The position numbers were made by a program, and so were the translations under genes. This document shows positions 33,290-43,557 of a stretch of 64,000 bases of DNA, one piece after another. Each line of letters starts with the position of its first letter. The stretch's first letter is position 1. The DNA lies in assembly GCF_026626745.1 (NCBI RefSeq), contig NZ_JAPNJW010000001.1:2712001-2776000 (forward strand). Direction: 5' to 3'. The DNA is from Nannocystis sp. RBIL2. Its GTDB lineage: Bacteria > Myxococcota_A > Polyangia > Nannocystales > Nannocystaceae. The notes below the pieces were generated by a model. That model was not told where the DNA came from, did not search any database, and was given only the letters and a program-made list of their open reading frames with translations.

Positions 33290-34612
33290 TCATCCGTTCC
33301 GCGTGATGTAGAAGAAGCCGATGCACATCTCGTCGTCGGTCCCGAAGCCCCACCGGGTCGTCGTGTCGCGGCTCGTGGTGTCGTACGTGCAGGTGATCTG
33401 CAGGGTATCGCCCGCGAGGACGTGCAGCGGCTGCTCGTAAAAAGCGAACCGCTGCCAGTGGAACTGGTAGCGATTCACCTGAGCGAGGCACGATTCGCTC
33501 GCCCCGTGGTTCGCAGTCACGCGCAGATGCTTGCCGAGGTTGTGCATGTGCGGCCACACGCCCCACACCGTGTAATCGGCGTCCATCGTCATCTCATTGG
33601 ACTCCGTCACCGCGGGCAGACCGGGCGGGAGCTCGAGCTTCGTATCGGCGATGCGGGCGATGACGGCCTCGTGCTCGACCACCGGCTCGAGCTTCAGATC
33701 GATGACGGTGCGGTCGGGCGCGGTGCCGTTCTGCCAATTGTAGTGCATCTGCAGCACGGCCTTGCGCCCAGCGCCGATGCGCAGCCCCGTACCCGCGGGC
33801 AAGTCGCCGCCCCTGTCGCTCGGGCCGCTGCCGACCAGCCAGCGCGACGGCACGATCGTGTCTCCGAAGCACGTATAACCGGGGCCTTCCTCGGCGGCGT
33901 CGAGGTCCGCGGCGGCCTGCTCGTCCTCTGCGGAGTCGAGCGCGTAGAGGGTCAGATGATGGACCACGTCGGGCCGGCCGAGGCGCACCTCGAAGGCGGT
34001 GACGAACGCGTCCTGGGGGAGATCGGGCTCGACGATGAAGCAGCGGTAGTCGTCGATGATCGGCTGAGTCGGGGCGTACGGCGCCGGCATCGAGATCGTC
34101 AAGTCGACGCGATCGAGCCGCCAGGCAGTCGGGCTCTCGAGGGTCTCCCCCGTGATTTCGCCGGCAGGGGCGCCGGCCTGCGCCCACGTCGCGAGCGTCG
34201 CAATGTCAGCCTCGGACAGCCAGGGCGCGCCGACGTAGGTGTTGCAGCCGCCGCCGTTGTCGAGGTTGAACGGCGGCATCGAGCGCTCGACGGCGGTCCG
34301 GGCGATCAGCGCGGCGAACGGTGCAGCCTCTTCGTATGTACTGATGGCGAACGGCGCGATCCCCCCCGAGCGATGACACTCCGTGCATCTCGCGGCGAGG
34401 ATCGGCGCGATGTCCCGATAGTACGTCGGACCCTCGGGGGGCGCGCCGGACGACGCCAGGGTCGACGCATCCGCTGCGTATGCCGAGGTGTCGGATGAGG
34501 CGTAGGTGGAGGTGGAGGTGTCGGAAGGCGCGTCGGACGATGCGCCGGCGCAGCTACCGGCACATGTCAATCCCACGTGGCCAGCCACGATTGCGATGGG
34601 GAGTCGTCGCAT
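33290..34612 (-). CDS. Copper type II monooxygenase-like protein with N-terminal heme c site
   Basis: 440 residues. Start MRRLPIAIVAGHVGLTCAGSC gives a signal or lipoprotein leader and Ser/Thr/Ala linker. Residues 62-150 are a cytochrome-c-like unit with CTECH (Cys76, Cys79, His80), typical of the PSCyt1-like segment IAPILAARCTECHRSGGIAPF. The C-terminal two beta-sandwiches resemble PHM/dopamine beta-hydroxylase: VVHHLTLYALD (His-His pair), VLQMHYNWQ, GVWPHMHNLGKHLRVTA (His-x-His) and EMCIGFFYI (Met ligand position). So both copper sites have plausible ligands. Predicted: exported oxidase or hydroxylase receiving electrons through heme. The eukaryotic enzymes act on peptide or amine substrates; the substrate here is unknown. 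Confidence 0.85.
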   Translation of the reverse strand: MRRLPIAIVAGHVGLTCAGSCAGASSDAPSDTSTSTYASSDTSAYAADASTLASSGAPPEGPTYYRDIAPILAARCTECHRSGGIAPFAISTYEEAAPFAALIARTAVERSMPPFNLDNGGGCNTYVGAPWLSEADIATLATWAQAGAPAGEITGETLESPTAWRLDRVDLTISMPAPYAPTQPIIDDYRCFIVEPDLPQDAFVTAFEVRLGRPDVVHHLTLYALDSAEDEQAAADLDAAEEGPGYTCFGDTIVPSRWLVGSGPSDRGGDLPAGTGLRIGAGRKAVLQMHYNWQNGTAPDRTVIDLKLEPVVEHEAVIARIADTKLELPPGLPAVTESNEMTMDADYTVWGVWPHMHNLGKHLRVTANHGASESCLAQVNRYQFHWQRFAFYEQPLHVLAGDTLQITCTYDTTSRDTTTRWGFGTDDEMCIGFFYITRNG

Positions 34613-35413
34613 GCTCGCAAGAGACCTCGAGTGGATGTGAGAGCCAGAGGTGTCGAGCCCGCCCGAGGGTCCTTGTCCACGAAACGCATGCGGCAGAGCG
34701 CCTGGAGGGATCTCGCCGATCGACGCGGAGCGTCCGCCGTGAGGCGAGGCGCGCGGCGTTCGGTGAGCCATTCACCCGGACTCGCCGACACGTGCAGGTG
34801 TATCGCCTCGATGTCGACCTGCGAGAAGGACTCACGTGGGGTTCACCCGATCGCGGGGACAAACATGCATCGGCTTCTCTGCATGCTCACGATGTAAATG
34901 GCCTCGCCCGGAGCGCTTCCCCGCTGCAGCTGTCCTTCAGGCGAGGCTTCCCGACGTCGTCACGCTCCCTCGCGTTCGACACGAGCCGCGCTCCGGCGCG
35001 AAGCAAATCGAGCACCGCCGAACGAGACATCGCCGCGGCGATGACGGCGCATCGCATCGGGATCGCCGAGCAATGACGCGAGTTGCTGGGCACGCGCGAG
35101 GTCACGATCTCCCCGGCGGCAGATGCACGCGCAGGGGCGTCGACGCCGCCGTGTCTCGTCTCCCCCGTCGCTGGCGTGCACCCGGGGCGGAGCGGTCATT
35201 TCATTGTCCCTCTCGCTCCCGCATGCCCACCGCCTGCGCGCCCGGCGACGAGGCCGAAGCTCGCGCCGGGCTCGACCTGGCCTGCTCGCGGACGGTATCG
35301 TCGCCGCGTTCATGTCCCGCGCGAGCGATTCCGCCGCCCCGCTCCACGACCTCGCCCCGAGGCCGAGGTCGGCGCCGCCGCGGCTCGCCGCGAGGTCTTG
35401 AGAGGCGACCATC
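34613..35413. other. Non-coding stretch of 801 bases
   Basis: Divergent region between the copper monooxygenase gene and the PLP decarboxylase gene. Several open frames occur (for example minus strand 34887-35105), but composition and lack of start signals do not support them. The sequence around 34840-34930 is mixed in GC content and could be decayed coding DNA. GAGAGG upstream of 35414 is the only site I can assign, a ribosome binding site for the next gene. Confidence 0.4.
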
Positions 35414-36805
<1,392 letters not shown>

Positions 36806-36967
36806 CGGGTCGACCGACCTCGCCCGGGCGCACGCTGCCGCGCGTCGTCGACTTGCGCCACGCCACCGGCGCCGCCCGGCATCGCGGCGGCGTTCCGGGC
36901 GCTTCAACCGCGCGATCGACACCTGGGGTCCCCGCTGCTCCCTCTGTGCCGGACCTTCGCGTCGGGG

Positions 36968-36973
36968 TACCGT
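36968..36973 (+). promoter_or_regulatory. -10-like hexamer TACCGT, seven bases before ATG
   Basis: TACCGT followed by gtcgccc and the ATG at 36981; no Shine-Dalgarno sequence. Member of the proposed leaderless set. Confidence 0.4.
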
Positions 36974-36980
36974 GTCGCCC

Positions 36981-38234
36981 ATGCTCCGCGGATCGCTCCC
37001 GTCGCTGACGCTCGTCGGGGTCGTTGTGGCTCCGCTGGCGGCGTCGGCCGCGAACGGTCTCGAGCCGCGCACGCCGGTCGCGTGGCCCGACTCCACCCCT
37101 TGCCTCACGGTCGTGGACCGCCAGCAAGAGGTCATGCTGCACCTGGCTTACGGGGTGCCCTACGAAGACGTCGACGTGACCGTCGACGAGGTCGCCGACA
37201 GTCGTCGCCACCAGTTCGTCGCCTTCTGCCGCGATCACAGCCGGGAAGAGTTCCTGCCGATCTGGCTGACCTGGAAGGATGTCGAGGCGGCCGCGGCCAA
37301 GATGCTGGTCGACCCGATGCTGGTCGAGGACGACGCAGTCCTCGAGACCAGCAGCGTGTGGCAGGACTGCTGGTTCCCGATCACGCCCGATGATGCACGC
37401 CGGCCGATCACGTTCGCCGAGGCGAAGAAGGGCGTCGACTGGGACACCACTGCGCTCCCGGCCGGCGCCTATGTCGTCCAGGGCTACACCTGGGAGCCGG
37501 CGGTCAACATCTACTCGCAGCGTCCGGGCGTGGTTCACGTGGTGGACGGGCTCGACCTGGCCGCGGTAGGTCCGGCGGCGGCAGTGACCACCACTCTGGA
37601 CTTCACCTTCGCGGAGGACACCTACGCGATCGACGGCTGCACGCGCGCGCTGCCGGGCTCGACGCTGAGCGTCTACTGGTCGATCACCGGCACCGGAGGG
37701 CTCGACTGGAAGCTCTACAGCGAGGACGTACCCGTCGAGGGCGAGTCCTTCAGCCTGCAGTTCTTGCCGCCGCCCGAGACTTCCGGACGCACCGTGGCGC
37801 TCCGCGTCGACGTCACCGACCCGATGCAGCGGACCTTCAGCGCCTACCCGCTCAACCTGCTCACGGTCCTGCCGGGCAGCTCCGGCGGCACCACCTCCGG
37901 CACCACCGCCGGCTGCAACCCCGAGGCGGCCTTCGTCGGCGATCCGTGCGAGACGAGCACCGACGGCACGACCGGCGCGCCAGGCAATGCGACGACCTCG
38001 ACGACGAGCACGTCCCCCGGCGCTCCCGCGACGACGGGGACCTCCGCCGACGGCTCGGGTACCACCGAGCCCGCCTCGTCGACCGGACCGACCCTCACTG
38101 CGGACGCGAGTGGTTGCTCGTGCGACGCCACGGCGTCCGCCAGCCTCGCCTGGATGAGCCTCCTGGCGCTGGGTCGTCGGCGTCGCCGGGCAGGTCGCCG
38201 GAACGGCAGCCGCTGCCCCATCGCGTCGGGGTGA
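36981..38234 (+). CDS. Exported protein with MYXO-CTERM-like sorting tail
   Basis: 417 residues. Sec signal MLRGSLPSLTLVGVVVAPLAASAANG, cleavage likely after ASA. The body is a beta-rich unknown domain (TPCLTVVDRQQEVMLHLAYGVPYEDVDVTV, GAYVVQGYTWEPAVNIYSQRPGVVHV) with paired Cys. A Thr/Gly/Ser linker of about 80 residues follows (SGGTTSGTTAGCNPEAAF onward). The tail GCSCDATASASLAWMSLLALGRRRRR has the Cys pair, hydrophobic helix and Arg cluster of MYXO-CTERM-type signals, which are processed and lipid-anchored at the Cys in myxobacteria. A related tail ends the gene at 53939. Predicted to be cell-surface; domain function unknown. Confidence 0.8.
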   Translation: MLRGSLPSLTLVGVVVAPLAASAANGLEPRTPVAWPDSTPCLTVVDRQQEVMLHLAYGVPYEDVDVTVDEVADSRRHQFVAFCRDHSREEFLPIWLTWKDVEAAAAKMLVDPMLVEDDAVLETSSVWQDCWFPITPDDARRPITFAEAKKGVDWDTTALPAGAYVVQGYTWEPAVNIYSQRPGVVHVVDGLDLAAVGPAAAVTTTLDFTFAEDTYAIDGCTRALPGSTLSVYWSITGTGGLDWKLYSEDVPVEGESFSLQFLPPPETSGRTVALRVDVTDPMQRTFSAYPLNLLTVLPGSSGGTTSGTTAGCNPEAAFVGDPCETSTDGTTGAPGNATTSTTSTSPGAPATTGTSADGSGTTEPASSTGPTLTADASGCSCDATASASLAWMSLLALGRRRRRAGRRNGSRCPIASG

Positions 38235-38313
38235 TCCCGCTGCGACTGGAGCGGAACGCTCCATTCGGCAGCGCCGCGTGATTCCGGGCCCCCGTTCTAC
38301 AGCGTCTTGCGCG

Positions 38314-38319
38314 TATCAT
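38314..38319 (+). promoter_or_regulatory. -10-like hexamer TATCAT, nine bases before ATG
   Basis: TATCAT, then cgcgccgcc and the ATG at 38329; no Shine-Dalgarno sequence. Member of the proposed leaderless set, nearly the same spacing and spacer style as at 28545. Confidence 0.45.
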
Positions 38320-38328
38320 CGCGCCGCC

Positions 38329-39063
38329 ATGACCCGCAAACGCACAGCGATCGTCCTCGGAGGCTCCGGCTCGGTCGGAGCCGCGCTGCTCCGCGAGCTG
38401 TTCCACGACGATGGCTTCGACGCCGTCATCACCCTATCGCGCCGCTCGCTGCCCGAGGTCGTGGCGATGGCTCGCACCGCCGGCCGCAGCCTGGTGGAGA
38501 AGCTCGTCCCCGAGATGAACCCCGCGGCCCTCGCCGCGGCGACCCTCGATGCTGCGAGAGACCTCGACGGCGACGTGGAGGGATTCAGCGTCCTCGGCGT
38601 CGGTGCCGGCACCGCGAAGCTCACGCTCGAGGAGCACCGCGCGGTCGACGTGGCGCTGAACGAGGCGTTCGCGCGGGGGCTGCGAGACTCGGGCAAGGTC
38701 CGTCATCTCGCGTTCATGAGCGCCGCGGGTGCGGACCCGACTGCGAAGGCCAGCGGCAGCGGTGCCGCAGGCATGTCGAGGTACAACCGCGTGAAGGGCG
38801 AGTCCGAAGAAGCCGTGCGCGCGAGCGGGCCGGCGATCGTCAGCGTGTTCCGTCCCGCGATGATCATCGGCTCGCAGCACACGCCGTGGCTGCTCGAGAA
38901 GGCGCTGCCGCTGTTCTCGTTCGTCACCCCGGCGAAGTACAAGTCGATCACCGTCGAACAGATCGCCAAGGCGATGATCGCCGCTGCGAAGCACCACCCC
39001 GCGGCGAGCGCGACGTATCACTACCCGGAGATGATGGCGCTGATCGCGAGCGGGCAGCCGTAG
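38329..39063 (+). CDS. NAD(P)-binding atypical SDR, HTATIP2-like
   Basis: 244 residues beginning with a Rossmann strand and glycine motif: TAIVLGGSGSVGAALLRELFHD. The remaining pattern matches the HTATIP2/TIP30 group: GVGAGTAKLTLEEH, VRHLAFMSAAGADPTA, SRYNRVKGESEEAVRASG (Tyr-x-x-x-Lys-like region Y-N-R-V-K), IVSVFRPAMIIGS. It binds NAD(P)H; the substrate is unknown. The first ATG in frame (38278) would add 17 residues over the -10-like element, so 38329 is preferred. Confidence 0.85.
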   Translation: MTRKRTAIVLGGSGSVGAALLRELFHDDGFDAVITLSRRSLPEVVAMARTAGRSLVEKLVPEMNPAALAAATLDAARDLDGDVEGFSVLGVGAGTAKLTLEEHRAVDVALNEAFARGLRDSGKVRHLAFMSAAGADPTAKASGSGAAGMSRYNRVKGESEEAVRASGPAIVSVFRPAMIIGSQHTPWLLEKALPLFSFVTPAKYKSITVEQIAKAMIAAAKHHPAASATYHYPEMMALIASGQP

Positions 39064-39111
39064 CCCGCGCCGAGCGGCCTGGGCATTGGCTGCGCCGCGC
39101 GCGGATCGACG

Positions 39112-40134
39112 CTACGCGCCGCTCTTCACGTACTGGAATTCCGGCACGCCGCCCGCGGCCCAGACCCCGACGATCTTCCTGGGGAGACCCCACATGCTCG
39201 CCAGATTCAGCCCATCGTCGCCCGCGAAGCCCTGCTCCAAAGCCTCGAGCAAGGACGTGAAGCCGGTGTTGAGCCGCTGCTGCGCGGTCGCTAGTCCGTC
39301 GCTGCCCGTCTGCGGGTAGATCTTCAGCGGCTCGCCGAACTTCAGCATCGCCTGGACCATGCGGAAGCGAGCGAAGTGGCTGAAGCGGTCCTCGAGATCC
39401 TTCAGATCTTCCGGGCGCAGGTCGGGCTCGATGAACGGGCCCCTGCTGCCCTCGCCCTGGCCGATGATCGCCTGGATCATCTGGTCGGCGGTCTTCCGCG
39501 CCGACGCGCTGTCACCCGAGATCGTCGCGCTGAAGCCCGTGTAGTCGGCGTCCGGATAGCCGGGGTCGGCGAACTCGCTCTTCTGCCGGTGGTCCGCCGC
39601 GGGGTCGTAGAGCCGGTCCCACAGCGCGTCGATCCCCTGCTCGATGGCCTTGTAGAACTGCCCGATCGAATCGTAGACCTGCTGCGGCCCGTTCGGCGGC
39701 CGGTCGCTCTTCGGCTCGGGCGTCTCGATCGCGGCGAGCAGCCGCATCTGGGCGTCGTTCACCGGCCCGAGCTGCACGGGCACCGTGCCCGCGATCCACG
39801 GCGGGAACCCGTCGAAGCGCGGCGCCCACTCGCCCGTGAACTTCGGCGAGTACCCCTTGGCGGCGAACAGCGCGTTGAAGAGGTTCGAGGCCAGCTCGAG
39901 GTGCAGCATCTCCTGCATGGCGATCGAGTAGATGTTGTTGAACGCGAGCTGCTCGGGGCTGCGGTTGTTCGCGTTGCGCATCGACTCCAGCCCGGGCGGA
40001 TTCATCGCATCCGACCCCGGCACCTGCAGCGAATAGGCCGCCGTCAGGTACAGCGGAATGGTCCACATCTCGAGGTACACGGCCTTCTGAAGGTGGTCGG
40101 CGAGGGCTTCGGGCGTCCAATCCTGATTCTGCAT
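39112..40134 (-). CDS. Ferritin-like (VioB / iminophenyl-pyruvate dimer synthase-type) protein
   Basis: 340 residues from MQNQDWTPEALADHLQKAVYL; GGTGGAG lies upstream at good spacing. The ferritin-like four-helix part has candidate metal ligands: LEMWTIPLYLTAAYSLQ and NIYSIAMQEMLHLELASNLFNALF (ExxxH-type EMLHLE). This domain occurs in VioB/StaD-type enzymes and, more widely, in stand-alone proteins of unknown role. No violacein or indolocarbazole genes are nearby, so biosynthesis of a bisindole is not supported. The Fur-type palindrome about 190 bases upstream suggests iron-dependent expression. Confidence 0.82.
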   Translation of the reverse strand: MQNQDWTPEALADHLQKAVYLEMWTIPLYLTAAYSLQVPGSDAMNPPGLESMRNANNRSPEQLAFNNIYSIAMQEMLHLELASNLFNALFAAKGYSPKFTGEWAPRFDGFPPWIAGTVPVQLGPVNDAQMRLLAAIETPEPKSDRPPNGPQQVYDSIGQFYKAIEQGIDALWDRLYDPAADHRQKSEFADPGYPDADYTGFSATISGDSASARKTADQMIQAIIGQGEGSRGPFIEPDLRPEDLKDLEDRFSHFARFRMVQAMLKFGEPLKIYPQTGSDGLATAQQRLNTGFTSLLEALEQGFAGDDGLNLASMWGLPRKIVGVWAAGGVPEFQYVKSGA

Positions 40135-40247
40135 ACCCAGTCTCCACCGCTCGGCAATCGAGCGTCGAAGCCATGGATCTATCACGCTCGATCACCGCGA
40201 CCAAGCGCGATGTTCGAGCCAAAGACGCAATACAATGCACCGTCGGG

Positions 40248-40275
40248 CGCCCGCCCACCGCCCGCCCACCGCCCG
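40248..40275. repeat. Short direct repeats of CCCGCCCACC
   Basis: Ten-base units in tandem (GCCCGCCCACCGCCCGCCCACC) upstream of the ferritin-like gene. Small, possibly slippage-prone; no function assigned. Confidence 0.6.
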
Positions 40276-40325
40276 TCTATCGACATCGAGCATTCACGAC
40301 CATTCGCACGACACTACCTTTAAAA

Positions 40326-40340
40326 TGATATTCAATATCA
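40326..40340. promoter_or_regulatory. Candidate Fur-family box TGATATTCAATATCA (7-1-7)
   Basis: Perfect seven-one-seven inverted repeat, close to the Fur-family 7-1-7 core TGATAATnATTATCA. It is the most AT-rich spot in the region, with TTTAAA just beside it. Lies about 190 bases upstream of the ferritin-like gene on the minus strand, in the same orientation as a promoter for it. Assignment to Fur, PerR or Zur is inference. Confidence 0.55.
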
Positions 40341-40416
40341 ACATTCATCATACACCCGCTCGCACGATCGCCCGCGTCGCCGCCGCGCGGTAGCGAACCC
40401 GGGCCGCGTGCGTCGC

Positions 40417-40911
40417 TCACGAGCGGCTGCGGAGGACCCGGACGAACAAGATCAGGGAGGGCACCCATATCAACAGACCGAGGACGATCCCGGCGATCGA
40501 GTCACCGAGCGGCGCGGCGCCGGAGTTCACCGGGCGGCTCACCCACGGATCTTCGGGCAAGTAGCGCACCGCGACCTTCCTCGACATGCGGGCGGTGTCC
40601 CAGTCGCCCCGGGGCAGCGCCGTCCACAGGCCCTCGCGGCCGGTCGCGTCGCTGAGGCTGTACGTCTCCGCCGCGCCCGGGAGCGTGAACGCGTACCGGA
40701 CTTCATACGTGGTCCCGGAACCGCGCGCCGTCATCACCCGGGTGTCGACCACGTCGGCCTCGACGATGTCGCCGCCGCCGCGCAGGCGCAACTCCGCCTC
40801 GGTTTCGACGACGCCGAGGTAGGTGATCGCACCGCCGATCAGCACGCCGATGCGGAGTCCGAGGAGCACTCCGAACGAGGATGTGCGGGAGCCTGGATGC
40901 GCGGCGGTCAC
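40417..40911 (-). CDS. DUF3592-like membrane protein
   Basis: 164 residues from the GTG at 40911. Two membrane helices, near the start (SSFGVLLGLRIGVLIGGAITYLGVV) and near the end (DSIAGIVLGLLIWVPSLILFVRVL), flank a beta-rich loop with VEADVVDTRVMTARGSGTTYEVRYAFTLPG and RKVAVRYLPEDPWVSRPV, the architecture of DUF3592 proteins. An upstream in-frame extension from 41052 contains no membrane signal and is unlikely. Function unknown. Confidence 0.75.
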   Translation of the reverse strand: MTAAHPGSRTSSFGVLLGLRIGVLIGGAITYLGVVETEAELRLRGGGDIVEADVVDTRVMTARGSGTTYEVRYAFTLPGAAETYSLSDATGREGLWTALPRGDWDTARMSRKVAVRYLPEDPWVSRPVNSGAAPLGDSIAGIVLGLLIWVPSLILFVRVLRSRS

Positions 40912-41113
40912 GGCCGCATTCTCGCAGATCGCCGGCTCGCCGGTCCGCGGCCGGTGCGTGCGCGACCTCCAGCGCGCGAGCGCCGGAGACGGCATCTCAC
41001 CAGGCTCAGGCGCACACGCCAGGATGCCGTGCACGAGCAGCCCCAGCGCCATGGCGAAGCACGACGGCGACTGCGCTCGGGACCCGGGGCATGGGAGCTC
41101 GAGGCCTCGCCCG

Positions 41114-41839
41114 TCAGCGCCACACGACGGGCACCGGCCGGCGCCGCGCGCCCTCGATCGCCGCGGCGTTGACCGGGCTCTCGGGATCGGGCCAGCCGAG
41201 CAGCACCACCGCGACCAGCGACTGCTGCGGGTCGATCCCGAGCGTCTCCTTGAGCTCGTCCTCGAACGCCAGGTAGCCGTACTGAATGCAAGTACCGAGG
41301 CCGCGGGCGTGGGCGGCGAGGCACAGCGACAGCACGAAGCCCACGCAGCTGTCCCGGCGCACGCGGGCGTTGAGGGGGCCGCTGACGAAGGCCGTCACGG
41401 AGGCCGGCGCGTGCCACCGAGAATCCAGCGCGGCGCGGGTCCACGCGCCCGCCTCCGCCAGCACCGCGGGGTCGGGCGGCGCGGGCGGCCGGGTGTGCAC
41501 CACGAGCGCCCACGGAGCGCCCCGCACGAGGCCGTCGGCCTCGATGCGCGCGTGGATCCGCGGACCCACCTCGGCCATGGGGAGCGGCCCGCCGGCGGCG
41601 GCCTCGAGCAGCGTGCGCACCTTGGGCACGCGCCCGGCCCACGTCCGCTGCTCGAAGCGCTCGCGCAGCCCCGCGCACTCGCGGGGCGACAGCGCCATCA
41701 CCTCCCACGGCTGCTCGTTGCCGCCCGAGGGCGCCCAGGCGGCGTCCTCGATCACCTCCGCGACCCGCTCGCGGCCCGGGTCCGCCGCGGTGAAGTGCCG
41801 GACCGAGCGTCGCTCTCGCAGCAGCGCCAGCGTGCTCAT
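41114..41839 (-). CDS. Nitroreductase-family flavoprotein
   Basis: 241 residues. FMN-binding signatures are visible: LALLRERRSVRHFTAADP (Arg-Arg-Ser at the phosphate), WAPSGGNEQPWEV, SVTAFVSGPLNARVRRDSCVGFVLSLCLAAHARGLGTCIQYGYLAFEDELKETLG, and VLLGWPDPESPVN near the end. Reduces quinones, nitro compounds or a metabolite using NAD(P)H. Its ATG overlaps the stop of the upstream TPP enzyme (ATGA), so the two proteins are made together and probably act in one pathway. Confidence 0.9.
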   Translation of the reverse strand: MSTLALLRERRSVRHFTAADPGRERVAEVIEDAAWAPSGGNEQPWEVMALSPRECAGLRERFEQRTWAGRVPKVRTLLEAAAGGPLPMAEVGPRIHARIEADGLVRGAPWALVVHTRPPAPPDPAVLAEAGAWTRAALDSRWHAPASVTAFVSGPLNARVRRDSCVGFVLSLCLAAHARGLGTCIQYGYLAFEDELKETLGIDPQQSLVAVVLLGWPDPESPVNAAAIEGARRRPVPVVWR

Positions 41840-43557
41840 GTGGCCTCCGGGAAGGCGAACACCTTCTCGCGCGGGTTCTCGAGGCGAATCGCAGGATCGA
41901 TGGGGATCTCGAGCACCAGCGGCCCACGCAGCTCCCGGCCCGCCGCCGCCTGCAGGTCGGCCTCGCTCTCGATCCGCATGGCGTCGGCGCCCAGGGCTCG
42001 CGCCCACGCGACGAAATCGACCGGCGGGAGCGCGTAGGGATCGGAGCGGCCGTAGATGCGAGTGACCCCGTGATGGACCATACCGAGGTGGCCGTCGTGG
42101 AAGATCGCCAGGACGACGGGCAGGCGGTACTTCACGCAGGTCGCCACGTCGTTGCCCGCCATGAGGGCGCCACCGTCACCGCAGATGCCCACCACCGGCC
42201 GGACCCCTGCCGCGGCGAGACCGAAGGCCATGCCGATGCCCGAGCCCATGCCGCCGAGGCCTTGCGAGATGTGGAGCTGACCCGCTCGGCGGACGCGGAG
42301 CCGGGTGAGCGTCGCCAGCAAGTGATTGCCGATGTCGGAGGTGAAGGTGGTGTCCGCCGGGAAGCAGCGCTGCAGCGCCACGACCACCGCGCGGGGATCG
42401 AAGGGCGTATTCTGCAGCGGCAGGGCCACCGCGACCGGGCGCCGCGGAATCGACACCGAAGCGCCGGGCATGCGCGCTGCGATCGCGGCCACCGTCGAGG
42501 GGATATCGGCGTGGATCGCTACTGCGGCGGGCAGCCCTCGCGCGAGCCGGAGCGCGGAGTGATCGATCTGGACCAGCCGAGGCTGGTGGAGCTCCGCGGC
42601 ATAACCGTTGGTGGTCGTGTCGTCGAAGCGCGCGCCGATCGCAAGGATGGCCCCGGGCGGGTGACGGGTGAGCCACGCATGGGCGGCCCCGTCGTCGCCG
42701 ACGCCGAAGCACCCGACCCGCAGCGGATGCTCGTCGGAGATGACGCCCCGCCCCTCGGAGTCGGTGATCACCGGCCAGCCGAGCCGCTCGAGCGCGGGCA
42801 CGAGCGCCTCGCCGAGGGAGCGCGCGCCCACGCCGAGCCACACGAGGCCCTGCCGCACCCGCGACAGGACGCTCACCGCCGCTTCGAGGGCCTCTTCGCC
42901 GGCGGCGGGCACCGGAGCGGGCGCCCCGAACACCGCGCACGGCGAGGCCTGGGCCCGCAGCACGTCGACCGGCACGGACAGGACGGTGGGCGACGCCGGC
43001 GTGGCCGCGGCGCGGAACAGGGCCTGGCCGAGGCGCGCCTGGGCCTGGAAGGCGTGGCGCACGGTCTCCGCCTCGCCGGCGAGCGCCCCCATCGCGGCAT
43101 CGAGCTGCAGCCCGCGCGCGCCTCCATCCTGCAGCGCGCCACGATCGGCGTTCTGCCGCATCACGTCGCCCGCGATCACCACGAGCCCGTCGTCGTCCAG
43201 GCGCGCTGCGGCGAGCGCCGGCGCAGTGTTGAGCACGCCCGGGCCGGAGGTCACGATCACCACGCCCGGGCGGCCCGTCGCGCGGTGGTACCCGATCGCC
43301 ATGTAGGCCGCGAGCGCCTCGTGCTGGCACGTGATCATGCGGATCCGCGAATCGAGCAGCGCGTCGTCGAGGGGCGAGCAAGCGCCGCCGGGGATCCCGA
43401 ACACCTGCTCGATGCCGAACCGCTCGAGCTCCCGCACGAATGCGCGGGCGACCGTCACGGGCGTCGCCAGGTCGAGCGCAGGCAGATCGAGCAGGGGAAG
43501 ATCGTGCGTCGGTGCGACGCGGGGCAGTGACGTGGCCAAGGAGGATATCGTAGTCAT
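41836..43557 (-). CDS. TPP-dependent enzyme, acetolactate synthase-like
   Basis: 573 residues. The three-domain TPP enzyme layout is complete: N-terminal PYR domain with FGIPGGACSPLDDALLDSRIRMITCQHEALAAYMAIGYHRATGRPGVVIVTSGPG (catalytic Glu in QHEA), a middle FAD/nucleotide-like domain, and C-terminal PP domain with CGDGGALMAGNDVATC. Asp461 is in the GDG motif. The usual NN of the Mg/TPP motif 25-26 residues later is His487-Asp488. It resembles the IlvB group but that change and the neighbour make valine/isoleucine synthesis unlikely. Coupled to a nitroreductase gene. ATG at 43557; a long N-terminal extension upstream is rejected. Confidence 0.88.
   Translation of the reverse strand: MTTISSLATSLPRVAPTHDLPLLDLPALDLATPVTVARAFVRELERFGIEQVFGIPGGACSPLDDALLDSRIRMITCQHEALAAYMAIGYHRATGRPGVVIVTSGPGVLNTAPALAAARLDDDGLVVIAGDVMRQNADRGALQDGGARGLQLDAAMGALAGEAETVRHAFQAQARLGQALFRAAATPASPTVLSVPVDVLRAQASPCAVFGAPAPVPAAGEEALEAAVSVLSRVRQGLVWLGVGARSLGEALVPALERLGWPVITDSEGRGVISDEHPLRVGCFGVGDDGAAHAWLTRHPPGAILAIGARFDDTTTNGYAAELHQPRLVQIDHSALRLARGLPAAVAIHADIPSTVAAIAARMPGASVSIPRRPVAVALPLQNTPFDPRAVVVALQRCFPADTTFTSDIGNHLLATLTRLRVRRAGQLHISQGLGGMGSGIGMAFGLAAAGVRPVVGICGDGGALMAGNDVATCVKYRLPVVLAIFHDGHLGMVHHGVTRIYGRSDPYALPPVDFVAWARALGADAMRIESEADLQAAAGRELRGPLVLEIPIDPAIRLENPREKVFAFPEAT

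Noticed and set aside
39112..40134. Violacein or indolocarbazole biosynthesis from the VioB-like domain
   Set aside because: No partner oxidase or tailoring genes nearby; stand-alone VioB-type ferritin-like proteins are common.
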